From Haloactinomyces albus (GTDB lineage Bacteria; Actinomycetota; Actinomycetes; Mycobacteriales; Pseudonocardiaceae): a stretch of 64,000 nucleotides of DNA. The position numbers and the translations under genes are program-made. Shown piece by piece: positions 10,757 to 19,146 of this stretch; the stretch's first letter is position 1; each line of letters begins with the position of its first letter. Location of the stretch: assembly GCF_031458135.1 (NCBI RefSeq), contig NZ_JAVDXW010000001.1, positions 3,720,001-3,784,000 of the forward strand, in the 5' to 3' direction. Under the pieces are notes generated by a model that was not told the origin of the DNA, searched no databases, and saw only the letters and a list, made by a program, of their open reading frames with translations.

Positions 10757-10773
10757 GTGAAAGTTCCGTTCAC
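10728..10773. repeat. Inverted repeat, copy 2, overlapping a gene end
   Basis: GTGAGCGGAACTTTC (10728-10742) and GAAAGTTCCGTTCAC (10759-10773) match at 14 of 15 positions around a 16-nt loop. The ATP-grasp stop codon (10754-10756) falls in the loop, so the left arm is coding. It is probably a terminator before the downstream regulator, and it belongs with the element at 8262-8308. Confidence 0.75.
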
Positions 10774-10843
10774 TGTTCACGACACACGGGGTGCTGCTGG
10801 CATTGATCTTTGCTTTCGCCTATTTTTTCAGTGTCAACAAAAG

Positions 10844-10860
10844 TCGATCACGTTGATCGA
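10844..10860. promoter_or_regulatory. 17-bp palindrome, candidate autoregulatory operator
   Basis: TCGATCACGTTGATCGA has perfect 7-bp arms and a 3-bp centre. It lies 25 bp before the start of the GbsR/MarR-type regulator in an unusually A/T-rich stretch (10801-10860), the usual position for an operator of an autoregulated MarR-family gene. The link is inferred from position and symmetry. Confidence 0.5.
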
Positions 10861-10884
10861 TCGAACCTTCGGCGAGGAGAGACA

Positions 10885-11403
10885 GTGCCCGACCACCCCG
10901 AGTTCGCTCATACCGAGTATGCGCAGCGCACCGACAGGCCGGCGATGTCGGAGTGGATCGAGCAGATGGCGGCGCATTTCGAAGCCAGTGAGGGGATGCC
11001 GCTGATCGCAGGCCGTATTCTCGCGTTCCTGCTGATCTGCGACCCCCCGGAACGCACCGCTGCCGAACTCTCGCACGGCCTCAGTGCCAGCACCGGCTCG
11101 GTGAGCACCAACGTGCGCCTGTTGCTGCGGTTGGGGATCATCTCCAAGACCACCCGGCAGGGCAGAGAGGCAGCCCTGTACCGCGTGGAGGAGGACCGGT
11201 GGCCTGAGCTGGTGCGCCAGCGGATGGAGCGGGTGACCCAGCTCGAAGAGATCACCGAAGCCGGACTGCGGATGTTCAGCGGCCAGGGGGAACGTGCGCG
11301 GCGGCTGCGCACCGTGCACGAGTTCTACCAGTGGTTGTCCGAGGAGATGCCCGAGTTGTGGCGGCGTTGGGAACGGGACGGGCGGTCCCGCAGGCGGTCC
11401 TGA
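10885..11403 (+). CDS. GbsR/MarR-family transcriptional regulator
   Basis: The 172-residue protein has a winged helix-turn-helix: AGRILAFLLICDPPERTAAELSHGLS followed by recognition helix TGSVSTNVRLLLRLGII and wing KTTRQGREAALYRV, then a helical dimerisation tail. GbsR-type regulators often control osmoprotectant or efflux genes, but the ligand and targets are not visible here. I chose GTG 10885 because GAGGAG lies at 10874-10879; the frame opens further upstream (10810) without a good ribosome binding site. The gene converges on ctaA with an 11-bp gap. Confidence 0.85.
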   Translation: MPDHPEFAHTEYAQRTDRPAMSEWIEQMAAHFEASEGMPLIAGRILAFLLICDPPERTAAELSHGLSASTGSVSTNVRLLLRLGIISKTTRQGREAALYRVEEDRWPELVRQRMERVTQLEEITEAGLRMFSGQGERARRLRTVHEFYQWLSEEMPELWRRWERDGRSRRRS

Positions 11404-11414
11404 GACTCAGAGGC

Positions 11415-12383
11415 TCAGGCACCGATGGCCTCGGCGGGCGGCTCCGCCGCGACCGGGCGTGAACGGGGAAGGTCGCCGCGGAAGCGGGACTCGCCCCACA
11501 GGAATGCCACCGTGATGATCACCAGGGTGGCCCCCAGAACGTGGAGCACGACCATCGCCTCGGGAACTCCCAGCAGGTACTGGGCCGAGCCCAGGGCTCC
11601 CTGCGCGAGCACGACCACGCAGGCCGCCACGTAGGCACGCAGGAGTGCCTTCGTCGGCCGGGTATGGCGCAGCCAGACGCCGAACACCGCCAGCAGGCAC
11701 AGGTAGGCCATCACCAGCAGACCGTGCACCTGCACGAGCGTGGGGATGGGCAGGGGGAGTCGCTCCGTGCTCGGATCACCGGCGTGGGGTCCCGCAGCAG
11801 TGACGAGAGTGCCCGCGATGAGCATCCCCGCCGCGACCGCGGTCAGTGCCACCAGCAGTCGCCGCATCCGCTGCGGCACCACCGGCCGTGCGGGCTCGTC
11901 GCCCTCACCCGCGACCTTGACCAGCAGTGTCGCCAGCCAGATCAGCACTGCCGAGGCCAGGAAGTGGATCGACACACTCCACCATTGCAGGTCCACCAGC
12001 ACCGTCATGCCGCCGATCACGGCCTGCACGAGCACTCCGATCGGCATGACCAGGGCCAACCGCACCAAGCGGGGCCGATAGGGCCGGAGGCGCCACGCGG
12101 CGAGGAGGCAAGCCAGCGCGACGAACCCGACGAGCCCCGTCAGTGTGCGGTTTCCGAACTCGATGACCTGGTGCAGCGTGCTGACCTCCGGATGGGAGAT
12201 CGGCACCATGCTTCCCGGAAAGCACTGCGGCCACGTCGGGCACCCCAAGCCGGAGCCGGTGACCCGTACGACCGAACCGGTGACCGAGATCAGCACTTGG
12301 GTCACCATCACGGCCAGCGCGAGAGCGCGCACCGGTGTGGTGGAGGAGTGGGACAGACGGTTCAGCAGCGACGATGCGGGCAC
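11415..12383 (-). CDS. ctaA: Heme A synthase
   Basis: Oxidises heme O to heme A in the membrane for cytochrome aa3 oxidase, acting after CtaB. The 322 residues have about eight hydrophobic helices, the paired-cysteine loop GSGLGCPTWPQCFPG (about 43-57) and the conserved HQVIEFGNRTLTG with a heme-ligand histidine; further conserved histidines occur in SIHFLASA and VQVHGLL. It ends in a short disordered tail. It lies at the distal end of the minus-strand group that starts with mptB; the equivalent M. tuberculosis gene (Rv1456c, from memory) has been labelled an ABC transporter component. Confidence 0.93.
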   Translation of the reverse strand: MPASSLLNRLSHSSTTPVRALALAVMVTQVLISVTGSVVRVTGSGLGCPTWPQCFPGSMVPISHPEVSTLHQVIEFGNRTLTGLVGFVALACLLAAWRLRPYRPRLVRLALVMPIGVLVQAVIGGMTVLVDLQWWSVSIHFLASAVLIWLATLLVKVAGEGDEPARPVVPQRMRRLLVALTAVAAGMLIAGTLVTAAGPHAGDPSTERLPLPIPTLVQVHGLLVMAYLCLLAVFGVWLRHTRPTKALLRAYVAACVVVLAQGALGSAQYLLGVPEAMVVLHVLGATLVIITVAFLWGESRFRGDLPRSRPVAAEPPAEAIGA

Positions 12384-12467
12384 ATGCCGATGGTAGGGGA
12401 GCGCGAATTCCGGATCGTCAGGGGAGCGGTTCGTCCCGGTGCCGCTTGCCGGTGCCGCTCGCCGGTG

Positions 12468-13340
12468 TCACTCGCGGCGGGACGAGCCTGCGGCGAAGAG
12501 CTCTCGCGGGAAGGCTCCTGCTTTGGCCAGCCCCTTGCTCAGCTCCGCTCCATGCGCAACCAGCCGCTCGACCTTGGTGGCGCCAAGATGGGTCCACGGC
12601 GCCATCGACTGCGCGTCCGTGGTGGCCTCGACCTCCTCGCGTAGTTCCTTGCCCGCGGTGGTGAGTGTCCCCTCGGTGTCGAGGAGTCCTTCCGCGCGGA
12701 GTTCCTCGTGAGCATCGGACCATTCCTCGTCCGACCAGCCACGAGTCATCTTGGCGGCTGCCTCGGTGAATCCCTCCCCGGTTGCGGTGTGCAGCACGAG
12801 AGCTTGCAGACCCGTGATCCCGGCTGCCTGCAGGGCGGCGATGTGCGCGTCACCACGGAACTCCCGCAGCAGGGAAAGCGCATGCCAGAGCCGCAGGTGC
12901 GGTGCCTCCGGCCACTCCAGGTCGGCGTGGGCGGCGAACAGCGGTTTCCCGGCGGGCTCGCAGGCTCGGCACGCCTCGGCGGCCAGTTGCACGGACTCGG
13001 TCACCGCTTCCGAAGTGAGCACCTCATCGCCCAGCATCCGTCGCAGTGCCGTATCGGCCGCGCGGAACCGCGCCGCGACGATCTCCTCCGGTGCTGCGAT
13101 CGACCATGCGCGGGGAATCTCCTTGGCCGCGGCCCGCGGACTGAAGTTGTAGAAGGTCGCTGCCACGACCCCTGCCCCGACCGCGCCCATCGGGGCGGCG
13201 CGGCCTGCGAAGTAGGCGATCCGGCCACCTTTCAGGCCGAGAGAACCGAACTCCTGTTCGGCCTCGGGAGCGAAGTAGATCATGGCGTGTGGCGCTTCGA
13301 GTGCGTTCTTGCACCGCCGGGCGATATCAGGCTGCATCAT
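12468..13340 (-). CDS. SCO6745 family protein
   Basis: This 290-residue protein matches the actinobacterial SCO6745 (SalK-like) family: N-terminal CKNALEAPHAMIYFAPEAEQEF, then GLKGGRIAYFAGRAAPMGAVGAGVV, a middle segment HLRLWHALSLLREFRGDAHIAAL, and a C-terminal segment resembling a winged helix (KMTRGWSDEEWSDAHEELRAEGLLD, TLTTAGKELREEVE). Function is unknown; the C-terminal part looks like a MarR-type fold and could bind DNA or a partner. It sits between the ABC permease (31-bp gap) and ctaA (84-bp gap) on the same strand. Confidence 0.8.
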   Translation of the reverse strand: MMQPDIARRCKNALEAPHAMIYFAPEAEQEFGSLGLKGGRIAYFAGRAAPMGAVGAGVVAATFYNFSPRAAAKEIPRAWSIAAPEEIVAARFRAADTALRRMLGDEVLTSEAVTESVQLAAEACRACEPAGKPLFAAHADLEWPEAPHLRLWHALSLLREFRGDAHIAALQAAGITGLQALVLHTATGEGFTEAAAKMTRGWSDEEWSDAHEELRAEGLLDTEGTLTTAGKELREEVEATTDAQSMAPWTHLGATKVERLVAHGAELSKGLAKAGAFPRELFAAGSSRRE

Positions 13341-13371
13341 GGCAGCAGTCTACTGATCGGTAACGTAAAGA

Positions 13372-14169
13372 TCAGGTGAGGCGGGTGGTGCGGCCGGCGA
13401 GCGCGCCTGCCACGGCGCCCCAGACGAGAAGTACGAGGACCGGCTGCAGTCCCGGCGGCGCCCCCTGCGTCAGAGTGGCCTCCAGGGACTGCGCCAGCGC
13501 ACCGGAAGGAAGGAAGTGGGCGAGGGTGCCCACCGGGCCGGGCAGTTCCTCGGGATGCACCGCCAGTCCTCCGGCGAGCAGCAGTACGAACCAGATCGCG
13601 TTGGCCAGGGTCAGTACGATCTCGGCACGCAGGGCGCCGCCGATGAGAACTCCCGCCGCACCGAACGTCAGCGTGCCGAGCACGAGCAGCGGTATCGACA
13701 GCAGCAGGCCACCGACGGACGGGGTCCAGCCGAGCAGCACGGCGGTGGTGCCGAGAACGACCGCCTGCAGCGCCACGACGATCAGGGTCGCCAGGACACG
13801 GCCGGATACCAGTGCCCAGCGGGGTAGTGCCGTGGCGGACAACCGTTTGATGACCCCGTAGCGCCGGTCGAAGCCCAGTGCGATGGCTTGTCCGGTGAAG
13901 GCCGTGGACATCACGGCCAGCGCCAGAATGCGCGGTATGACCGAGTCGACGACGCCGAGATGCAGTGTGCTCAACCCGATCAGCAGCGCCAGCGGGATGA
14001 GCAGCGTCAACAGCGCCTGCTCACCGTGGCGAAGGGTGAGTGCCGCCTCCATCCGGGTGTGCGCCGCGAGCATCCGCAGCGGATGTGCGCGTCCGGGCGC
14101 GGGCCGGAAGGTGCCGGGAGGAAAGACGGCTGCGTTGTCGGTGGTCTGCGTTCGGGGGTCGGCGGTCAC
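13372..14169 (-). CDS. ABC-2 type transporter permease
   Basis: A 265-residue integral membrane subunit with about six hydrophobic helices (for example TLLIPLALLIGLSTL, VLATLIVVALQAVVLGTTAV, LLLSIPLLVLGTL) and the cytoplasmic FDRRYGVIKRLSATALPRW segment typical of ABC-2 exporters. Start GTG 14169 overlaps the ATPase stop as GTGA, so the two subunits are coupled. The orthologous M. tuberculosis pair is labelled an antibiotic exporter without evidence I know of; the neighbourhood (mptB, ctaA) would also fit lipoglycan precursor or heme export. Confidence 0.88.
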   Translation of the reverse strand: MTADPRTQTTDNAAVFPPGTFRPAPGRAHPLRMLAAHTRMEAALTLRHGEQALLTLLIPLALLIGLSTLHLGVVDSVIPRILALAVMSTAFTGQAIALGFDRRYGVIKRLSATALPRWALVSGRVLATLIVVALQAVVLGTTAVLLGWTPSVGGLLLSIPLLVLGTLTFGAAGVLIGGALRAEIVLTLANAIWFVLLLAGGLAVHPEELPGPVGTLAHFLPSGALAQSLEATLTQGAPPGLQPVLVLLVWGAVAGALAGRTTRLT

Positions 14170-15104
14170 GCGCGTAGCTCCCGTCCGGTCAATTCGAGGA
14201 ACACGTCCTCCAGGCTGCGCTGACTGACTCGCAGTTCCTGGGCGAGTACGCCATGGCGCGCGCACCAGGAGGTCACCGTCGAGACGGTCTGGGGGTCGAT
14301 CGCACCGTGCACGACGTAGTGTCCGGACCGCACCTCGGTGGCCGCACACCCTTCGGGCAGTGCGGCCAGGAGCAGGTCGAGATCGAGTGCGGGCTGGGAG
14401 CGAAACCGGAGTTCCTGCTGTCCCTCCGGTGCCGCCGTCAGTTCGGCGACGGTGCCGTCGGCCACGGGGCGGCCGTGATCGACGATCACGATCCGGTCGG
14501 CCAGTGCTTCCGCCTCGTCCATCAGGTGCGTCGTCAGGAGCACGCTCACGCCATCGGCGCGCAGGGCGGTGATCAGGTCCCAGACCAGCCGCCGGGCTTG
14601 GGGGTCCATTCCGGCCGTGGGCTCGTCGAGGAAGACCAGTTCGGGACGTCCGATGAGAGCGCACGCCAGGGAAAGCCGCTGTTGCTGACCGCCCGAGAGC
14701 CGCTTGTACGGGGTGCGACCTGCGGAGCTCAGCCCCAGCACGTCGAGCAGCCATCCGGGGTCGAGCGGGTTCGCGGTGCAGGAGGCGACCAGACGGAGCA
14801 TCTCCTCCGCGCGTACACCCGGATAGGCACCGCCACCCTGCGGCATGACACCGATCCTGGGGCGGAGTTGTTCGGCTCGGCCCACCGGATCGAGCCCGAG
14901 AACTCGGACGTGGCCGCCGTCGGGTCGCAGGAATCCCTCGCAGATTTCGACCGTGGTGGTCTTGCCCGCGCCGTTCGGCCCGAGCAGTGCCAGCACACGG
15001 CCGCGTTCCATGCTCAGGTCGAGTCCGGCGACCGCTGCGGTGTCGCCGAAACGTTTGTTCAGCCCGCGTACTTCCACGGCAGGGCTGTCGGCGTTCGGGC
15101 TCAC
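14166..15104 (-). CDS. ABC transporter ATP-binding protein
   Basis: A 312-residue DrrA-like ATPase of an ABC-2 exporter. It has Walker A LLGPNGAGKTTT, the Q-loop in GVMPQGGGAYPG, signature LSGGQQQRLSLACAL, Walker B LVFLDEPTAGMD and the H-loop in LLTTHLMDEAEAL, then a C-terminal regulatory extension ending SLEDVFLELTGRELRA. Start GTG 15104 is chosen because mptB ends at 15116, leaving an 11-bp gap. It is followed by the permease in a GTGA overlap. Confidence 0.92.
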   Translation of the reverse strand: MSPNADSPAVEVRGLNKRFGDTAAVAGLDLSMERGRVLALLGPNGAGKTTTVEICEGFLRPDGGHVRVLGLDPVGRAEQLRPRIGVMPQGGGAYPGVRAEEMLRLVASCTANPLDPGWLLDVLGLSSAGRTPYKRLSGGQQQRLSLACALIGRPELVFLDEPTAGMDPQARRLVWDLITALRADGVSVLLTTHLMDEAEALADRIVIVDHGRPVADGTVAELTAAPEGQQELRFRSQPALDLDLLLAALPEGCAATEVRSGHYVVHGAIDPQTVSTVTSWCARHGVLAQELRVSQRSLEDVFLELTGRELRA

Positions 15105-15115
15105 GACCTTCCAGC

Positions 15116-16669
15116 CTAGGATGTGACGGGCGGAACGCCCTTCCGGGGCGGTAGCAGCGGTGGAACCTTGCCGCGTACGAACAGCAGTGTGACGGCGAAC
15201 GCGATCAATGCGGCGATCACCGCGAACGGGATCATGTATGCGCGCAGCACGTAGGCGGCTCCGGTCGGCGGGACGAGCAGCGCGACGAAGGCGCTGATCG
15301 CGGTCGCGGCGATACGGAACCGGTTGTCGTTGGTCGACAGCGCCAGCGGGGCGAGGGCCCACAGCAGGTACCACGGGTGCAGGACGGGGCCGAGAATGGC
15401 CACGGCTCCGAGCGTGATGCCGAGTCCGGTCAGCGGTTCGATCCGCCCTCGGAACGAGAGCCACAGCAGGCGTACGCATACGGCCGCGCTGATGCCGTAG
15501 CCGATGACCTTGGTGATCATGAGCATGGCGTCGGTGTGGTTGCCCAGGCTCAGGATCATGCCGATGCCTGCGCCGGTCATGCCCAGTGCCGTCATGGGGG
15601 CCAGCCAGGTTTTGATCCGGTTCGGCACGTCGAAGGTTTCGAGCCAGCCCAGCCCCCAGCCGCTGGCCATCGTGATGATGGTCATGGCGATGAGGAAGAT
15701 CACCGTCAGCAGTATCGCCATGCGCACCAGGTCGGAGAATTTCGCGCCTCTCCGGCGGGTGAGGTAGATGCCGAAGAAACCGAGCGCGACGAAGGCCGGG
15801 GGTTTGATGGCGCCGGCGATGACGATCACGGTGGCGGCCACCGTGGTGCCGAGCAGGTGCCGCCAGCGCAGTCCCAGTTCGATGCCCGCCAGCATGATCC
15901 CCATCAGCAGGGCCTCGTTGTGCATGCCGCTGACCACGTGGAACAGGACGAGCGGGTTGGCGACGCTGAGCCACAGTGCCGCGACCGGTTGGACGCCACA
16001 GCGTCGGGCGAGCCGGGCGATCGCCCAGATCGCCAGCGCGAGGCCTGCGAGCATGATGACGCGCCAGAGCAGCACGCCTGCCACGACGTTGTCGCCGACG
16101 ATGACGGCGATGACCCGTCCCAGCATCAGGAATCCCGGTCCATAGGGAGCGGGGGTGTCCCGCCAGATGTTGGGCACGTTGGCGGTGAAGGGGTGATCCA
16201 CCCCCAGCGCGGCCGCGGGGCCCAGGACGTACGGGTCGATGCCGCGTGCGGCGATCTCGCTCTGCGCGAGGTAGGCGTACATGTCGCGGCTGAACAGGGG
16301 CGGGGCCACCGCCAGCGGTAGCGCCCACATCACCACGGTGCGGTCGAGTTGGGTTCGGGAGACCATCCTCGCTCGTCCCGGCCAGGACAGCCTGCCCAGC
16401 CACAGCCAGCCGGTCACGATCATGAGCATGCCCAGCCAGGCGAAGGCCATGGCCACGGTCGGCATGCGGGCGGGCAAGCCGATCAGTCGGACCCCGGACA
16501 GGGGGTTGTCGACCGGGGCGGCTCCGGCGCCGATCGCACCGAGACCCAGCAGGAGGGCTCCGGTCGTGCCGAAGCGCCGGGTGATGTCGAGTTGACGCCG
16601 CTCGGTGTGATTCAGGGGGGCGGGTTCGGGTATGTCCCGGATGTCTCCGGCGGTACTGCCGGGGTGCAT
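15116..16669 (-). CDS. mptB: MptB-like alpha-(1->6)-mannopyranosyltransferase
   Basis: A polytopic GT-C glycosyltransferase that, in mycobacteria and corynebacteria, starts the alpha-1,6-mannan core of lipomannan from polyprenyl-phosphate mannose. The 517 residues hold many hydrophobic helices and an acidic first-loop motif FSRDMYAYLAQSEIAARG; further family-like stretches are GMHNEALLMGIM and LHPWYLLWALAPLAL. ATG 16669 is chosen; an in-frame GTG at 16742 would add a polar N-terminus. It is divergent from sufR, as in M. tuberculosis (Rv1459c/Rv1460, from memory), and heads the group mptB-ABC ATPase-permease. Confidence 0.88.
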   Translation of the reverse strand: MHPGSTAGDIRDIPEPAPLNHTERRQLDITRRFGTTGALLLGLGAIGAGAAPVDNPLSGVRLIGLPARMPTVAMAFAWLGMLMIVTGWLWLGRLSWPGRARMVSRTQLDRTVVMWALPLAVAPPLFSRDMYAYLAQSEIAARGIDPYVLGPAAALGVDHPFTANVPNIWRDTPAPYGPGFLMLGRVIAVIVGDNVVAGVLLWRVIMLAGLALAIWAIARLARRCGVQPVAALWLSVANPLVLFHVVSGMHNEALLMGIMLAGIELGLRWRHLLGTTVAATVIVIAGAIKPPAFVALGFFGIYLTRRRGAKFSDLVRMAILLTVIFLIAMTIITMASGWGLGWLETFDVPNRIKTWLAPMTALGMTGAGIGMILSLGNHTDAMLMITKVIGYGISAAVCVRLLWLSFRGRIEPLTGLGITLGAVAILGPVLHPWYLLWALAPLALSTNDNRFRIAATAISAFVALLVPPTGAAYVLRAYMIPFAVIAALIAFAVTLLFVRGKVPPLLPPRKGVPPVTS

Positions 16670-16817
16670 ACCTGTCCCGTCCTGGTCGGATGCCCGGCTC
16701 CGATCGAGCCGGTGATCGTCGACTGCTTCGCCTGCCGCCACATTGAGAAAGCGTAACGAGGTGAGCCAGGTCACACAGCGACCCCGTGGGCTGGCACTGC
16801 TCGGCGAAATAGGTAAC

Positions 16818-17663
16818 ATGAGTGTTGTGAAAAACGCCGGGACGTCTTCGCCTGCCGCGGCGGCCGACACGGGCCCTGCGGCGCAGAGCCTTGGCAAGCA
16901 GGGCTCTGCGCAGCAGAGTGCGGCCGGACAGGCAGGCGACGGACGTACCCGGCACACGGTCGCGCGGTTACTGCTCGAGCAGGGGCCGATCACCGCAGTG
17001 GAAGTGGCCGAGGCGCTCGGTGTGAGTCCGGCTGCGGTGCGCAGGCACCTGGATGTGCTGGTGGCCGAAGGCGAGGCGTGGGCCCGGGAGTCGTCGCGCC
17101 GTGGCCGACGTGGTCGTGGGCGGCCCGCGAAGCTGTTCCTGCTCACCGAAGCGGGACGGGCACGATTCGGTCACGCCTATGACGATCTCGCGGTCTCGGC
17201 ATTGCGCTTCCTCGCCGAGCAGTCCGGGGAACAGGCCGTGCGTTCGTTCGCTCAACAACGGATGGCCACCCTGGTGGACCACCACCGCGAGGCCCTGGCG
17301 GCCGGAAAAACTCCGGCCGAACGTGCCGAGGTACTTGCCAACGCGCTGACCCGCGAGGGCTACGCTGCCTCGACACGAAGTGTCGGCGCTGGTGAGCAGC
17401 TCTGCCAGCACCATTGCCCGGTGGCGCACGTCGCTGCGGACTTTCCGCAGTTGTGCGAAGCCGAGACGGAGGCCTTCGCCGAAGTTCTCGGCATCCACGT
17501 GCAACGGTTGGCCACCATCGCCAATGGCGATGCGGCCTGCACCACGCATGTACCGCATACGCGGTCCGAGCGACCGGGCGCGCACGACCGCTCGGAGACC
17601 GACCTGACCTCTGCCGGTCCGGATGTATCAGGACCGGTAGAACACCGCCGCCCCGATTCCTGA
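16818..17663 (+). CDS. sufR: SufR, iron-sulfur cluster-sensing repressor of the suf operon
   Basis: An ArsR/DeoR-type winged-helix repressor that senses Fe-S status through a bound cluster and controls sufBDCSU. The 281-residue protein has its helix-turn-helix at about 45-80 (HTVARLLLEQGPITAVEVAEALGVSPAAVRRHLDVL) and the cluster-binding region EQLCQHHCPVAHVAADFPQLC with cysteines at 196, 200 and 213, plus CTTHVP with Cys241. ATG 16818 is chosen over earlier in-frame codons because it begins at the end of the A/T-richer promoter stretch; GTG 16827 is an alternative. The first 45 residues are an Ala/Gln/Ser-rich extension. The RBS of sufB begins right after its stop. Confidence 0.93.
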   Translation: MSVVKNAGTSSPAAAADTGPAAQSLGKQGSAQQSAAGQAGDGRTRHTVARLLLEQGPITAVEVAEALGVSPAAVRRHLDVLVAEGEAWARESSRRGRRGRGRPAKLFLLTEAGRARFGHAYDDLAVSALRFLAEQSGEQAVRSFAQQRMATLVDHHREALAAGKTPAERAEVLANALTREGYAASTRSVGAGEQLCQHHCPVAHVAADFPQLCEAETEAFAEVLGIHVQRLATIANGDAACTTHVPHTRSERPGAHDRSETDLTSAGPDVSGPVEHRRPDS

Positions 17664-17678
17664 TGGAGGGGAGTCCGT

Positions 17679-19145
17679 ATGACTGCCGCTGCGGAGCAGC
17701 GCACACCCACCACGGTGCCGAACACCTCTGATCAGCCCCTGACCCAAGAGGAAACCCTGGCCACCCTGGGCAACTACGAGTACGGCTGGGCCGACCCGGA
17801 CTTCGCCGGTGCCGATGCCCAGCGTGGCGTGGACGAGGACGTCGTCCGCCACATCTCGGAGCAGAAGGGTGAGCCGGAGTGGATGCTGGAGTCGCGGCTG
17901 AAGGCGCTGCGGCTCTTCGAGCGCAAGCCGTCCCCGAACTGGGGTGCCGATCTCTCCGGTATCGATTTCGACAACATCAAGTACTTCGTCCGGTCCACCG
18001 AGGAGCAGGCCCAGACCTGGGACGACCTGCCCGAGGACATCAAGACGACCTACGACAAGCTGGGGATCCCCGAGGCGGAGAAGCAGCGGATGGTCGCCGG
18101 GGTCGCCGCTCAGTACGAGTCCGAGGTGGTCTACCACCAGATCCGCGAGGACCTGGAAGCCCAGGGCGTGGAGTTCCTGGACACCGACACGGCGCTGCAG
18201 AAGCACCCGGAGATCTTCAAGGAGTACTTCGGCTCGGTCATCCCGGCCGGGGACAACAAGTTCTCCGCGCTCAACAGTGCGGTCTGGTCCGGTGGCTCGT
18301 TCATCTACGTGCCCAAGGGTGTCCACGTCGACATCCCGCTGCAGGCCTACTTCCGGATCAACACCGAGAACATGGGCCAGTTCGAGCGGACGCTGATCGT
18401 GGTCGACGAAGGTGCCTACGTGCACTACGTCGAGGGCTGCACGGCGCCGATCTACTCCAGTGACTCGCTGCACTCGGCGGTCGTGGAGATCGTGGTCAAG
18501 AAGAACGCGCGGTGCCGCTACACGACCATTCAGAACTGGTCGAACAACGTGTACAACCTGGTCACCAAGCGGGCCAAGGCCGAAGAGGGCGCCACCATGG
18601 AGTGGGTCGACGGCAACCTCGGCTCCAAGGTCACCATGAAGTACCCGTCGGTGTTCCTGATGGGCGAGCACGCCAAGGGCGAGGTTCTGTCGGTGGCTTT
18701 CGCCGGTGAGAACCAGCACCAGGACGCGGGCGCGAAGATGGAGCACATGGCTCCGCACACGTCCTCGTCGATCGTGTCCAAGTCGATTGCCCGCAACGGG
18801 GGACGTACCTCCTACCGCGGCCTGGTCAAGGTTGCCAAGCGCGCCAACCACTCGGCCTCCAACGTCAAGTGCGATGCGCTGCTGGTGGACAACGTCAGCA
18901 AGTCGGACACATATCCCTACGTGGACGTGCGTGTGGATGACGTGTCGATGGGTCACGAGGCCACCGTGTCCAAGGTCAGTGACGACCAGCTGTTCTACCT
19001 GATGCAGCGGGGCCTGACCGAGGACGAGGCCATGGCGATGATCGTGCGCGGATTCGTGGAACCGATCGCCCGTGAGCTGCCCATGGAGTATGCACTGGAA
19101 CTCAACCGCCTGATCGAGCTGCAAATGGAAGGGGCCGTCGGCTGA
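17679..19145 (+). CDS. sufB: SufB, Fe-S cluster assembly scaffold subunit
   Basis: Core of the SufBCD scaffold where Fe-S clusters are built from SufS/SufU-delivered sulfur. The 488-residue protein has the SufB helical N-terminus ([19 protein letters not shown]) and a beta-helix core with [37 protein letters not shown] and [11 protein letters not shown], including the conserved cysteines. GGAGGGGA lies just before ATG 17679. The gene is continuous across [10 protein letters not shown]: there is no intein, although mycobacterial SufB is a well-known intein host. Confidence 0.97.
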   Translation: MTAAAEQRTPTTVPNTSDQPLTQEETLATLGNYEYGWADPDFAGADAQRGVDEDVVRHISEQKGEPEWMLESRLKALRLFERKPSPNWGADLSGIDFDNIKYFVRSTEEQAQTWDDLPEDIKTTYDKLGIPEAEKQRMVAGVAAQYESEVVYHQIREDLEAQGVEFLDTDTALQKHPEIFKEYFGSVIPAGDNKFSALNSAVWSGGSFIYVPKGVHVDIPLQAYFRINTENMGQFERTLIVVDEGAYVHYVEGCTAPIYSSDSLHSAVVEIVVKKNARCRYTTIQNWSNNVYNLVTKRAKAEEGATMEWVDGNLGSKVTMKYPSVFLMGEHAKGEVLSVAFAGENQHQDAGAKMEHMAPHTSSSIVSKSIARNGGRTSYRGLVKVAKRANHSASNVKCDALLVDNVSKSDTYPYVDVRVDDVSMGHEATVSKVSDDQLFYLMQRGLTEDEAMAMIVRGFVEPIARELPMEYALELNRLIELQMEGAVG

Positions 19146-19146
19146 G

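Noticed and set aside
16670-16817. Mycobacterial SufR operator (ACACT-N5-TGTGA, from memory) upstream of sufR
   Set aside because: I searched by eye for the inverted repeat in either orientation and did not find it; autoregulation may use another site.
14166-16955. A 929-residue frame joining the ABC ATPase to upstream sequence
   Set aside because: The first 600 residues are mptB read in another frame (Arg/His/Pro-rich); the ATPase begins at GTG 15104.
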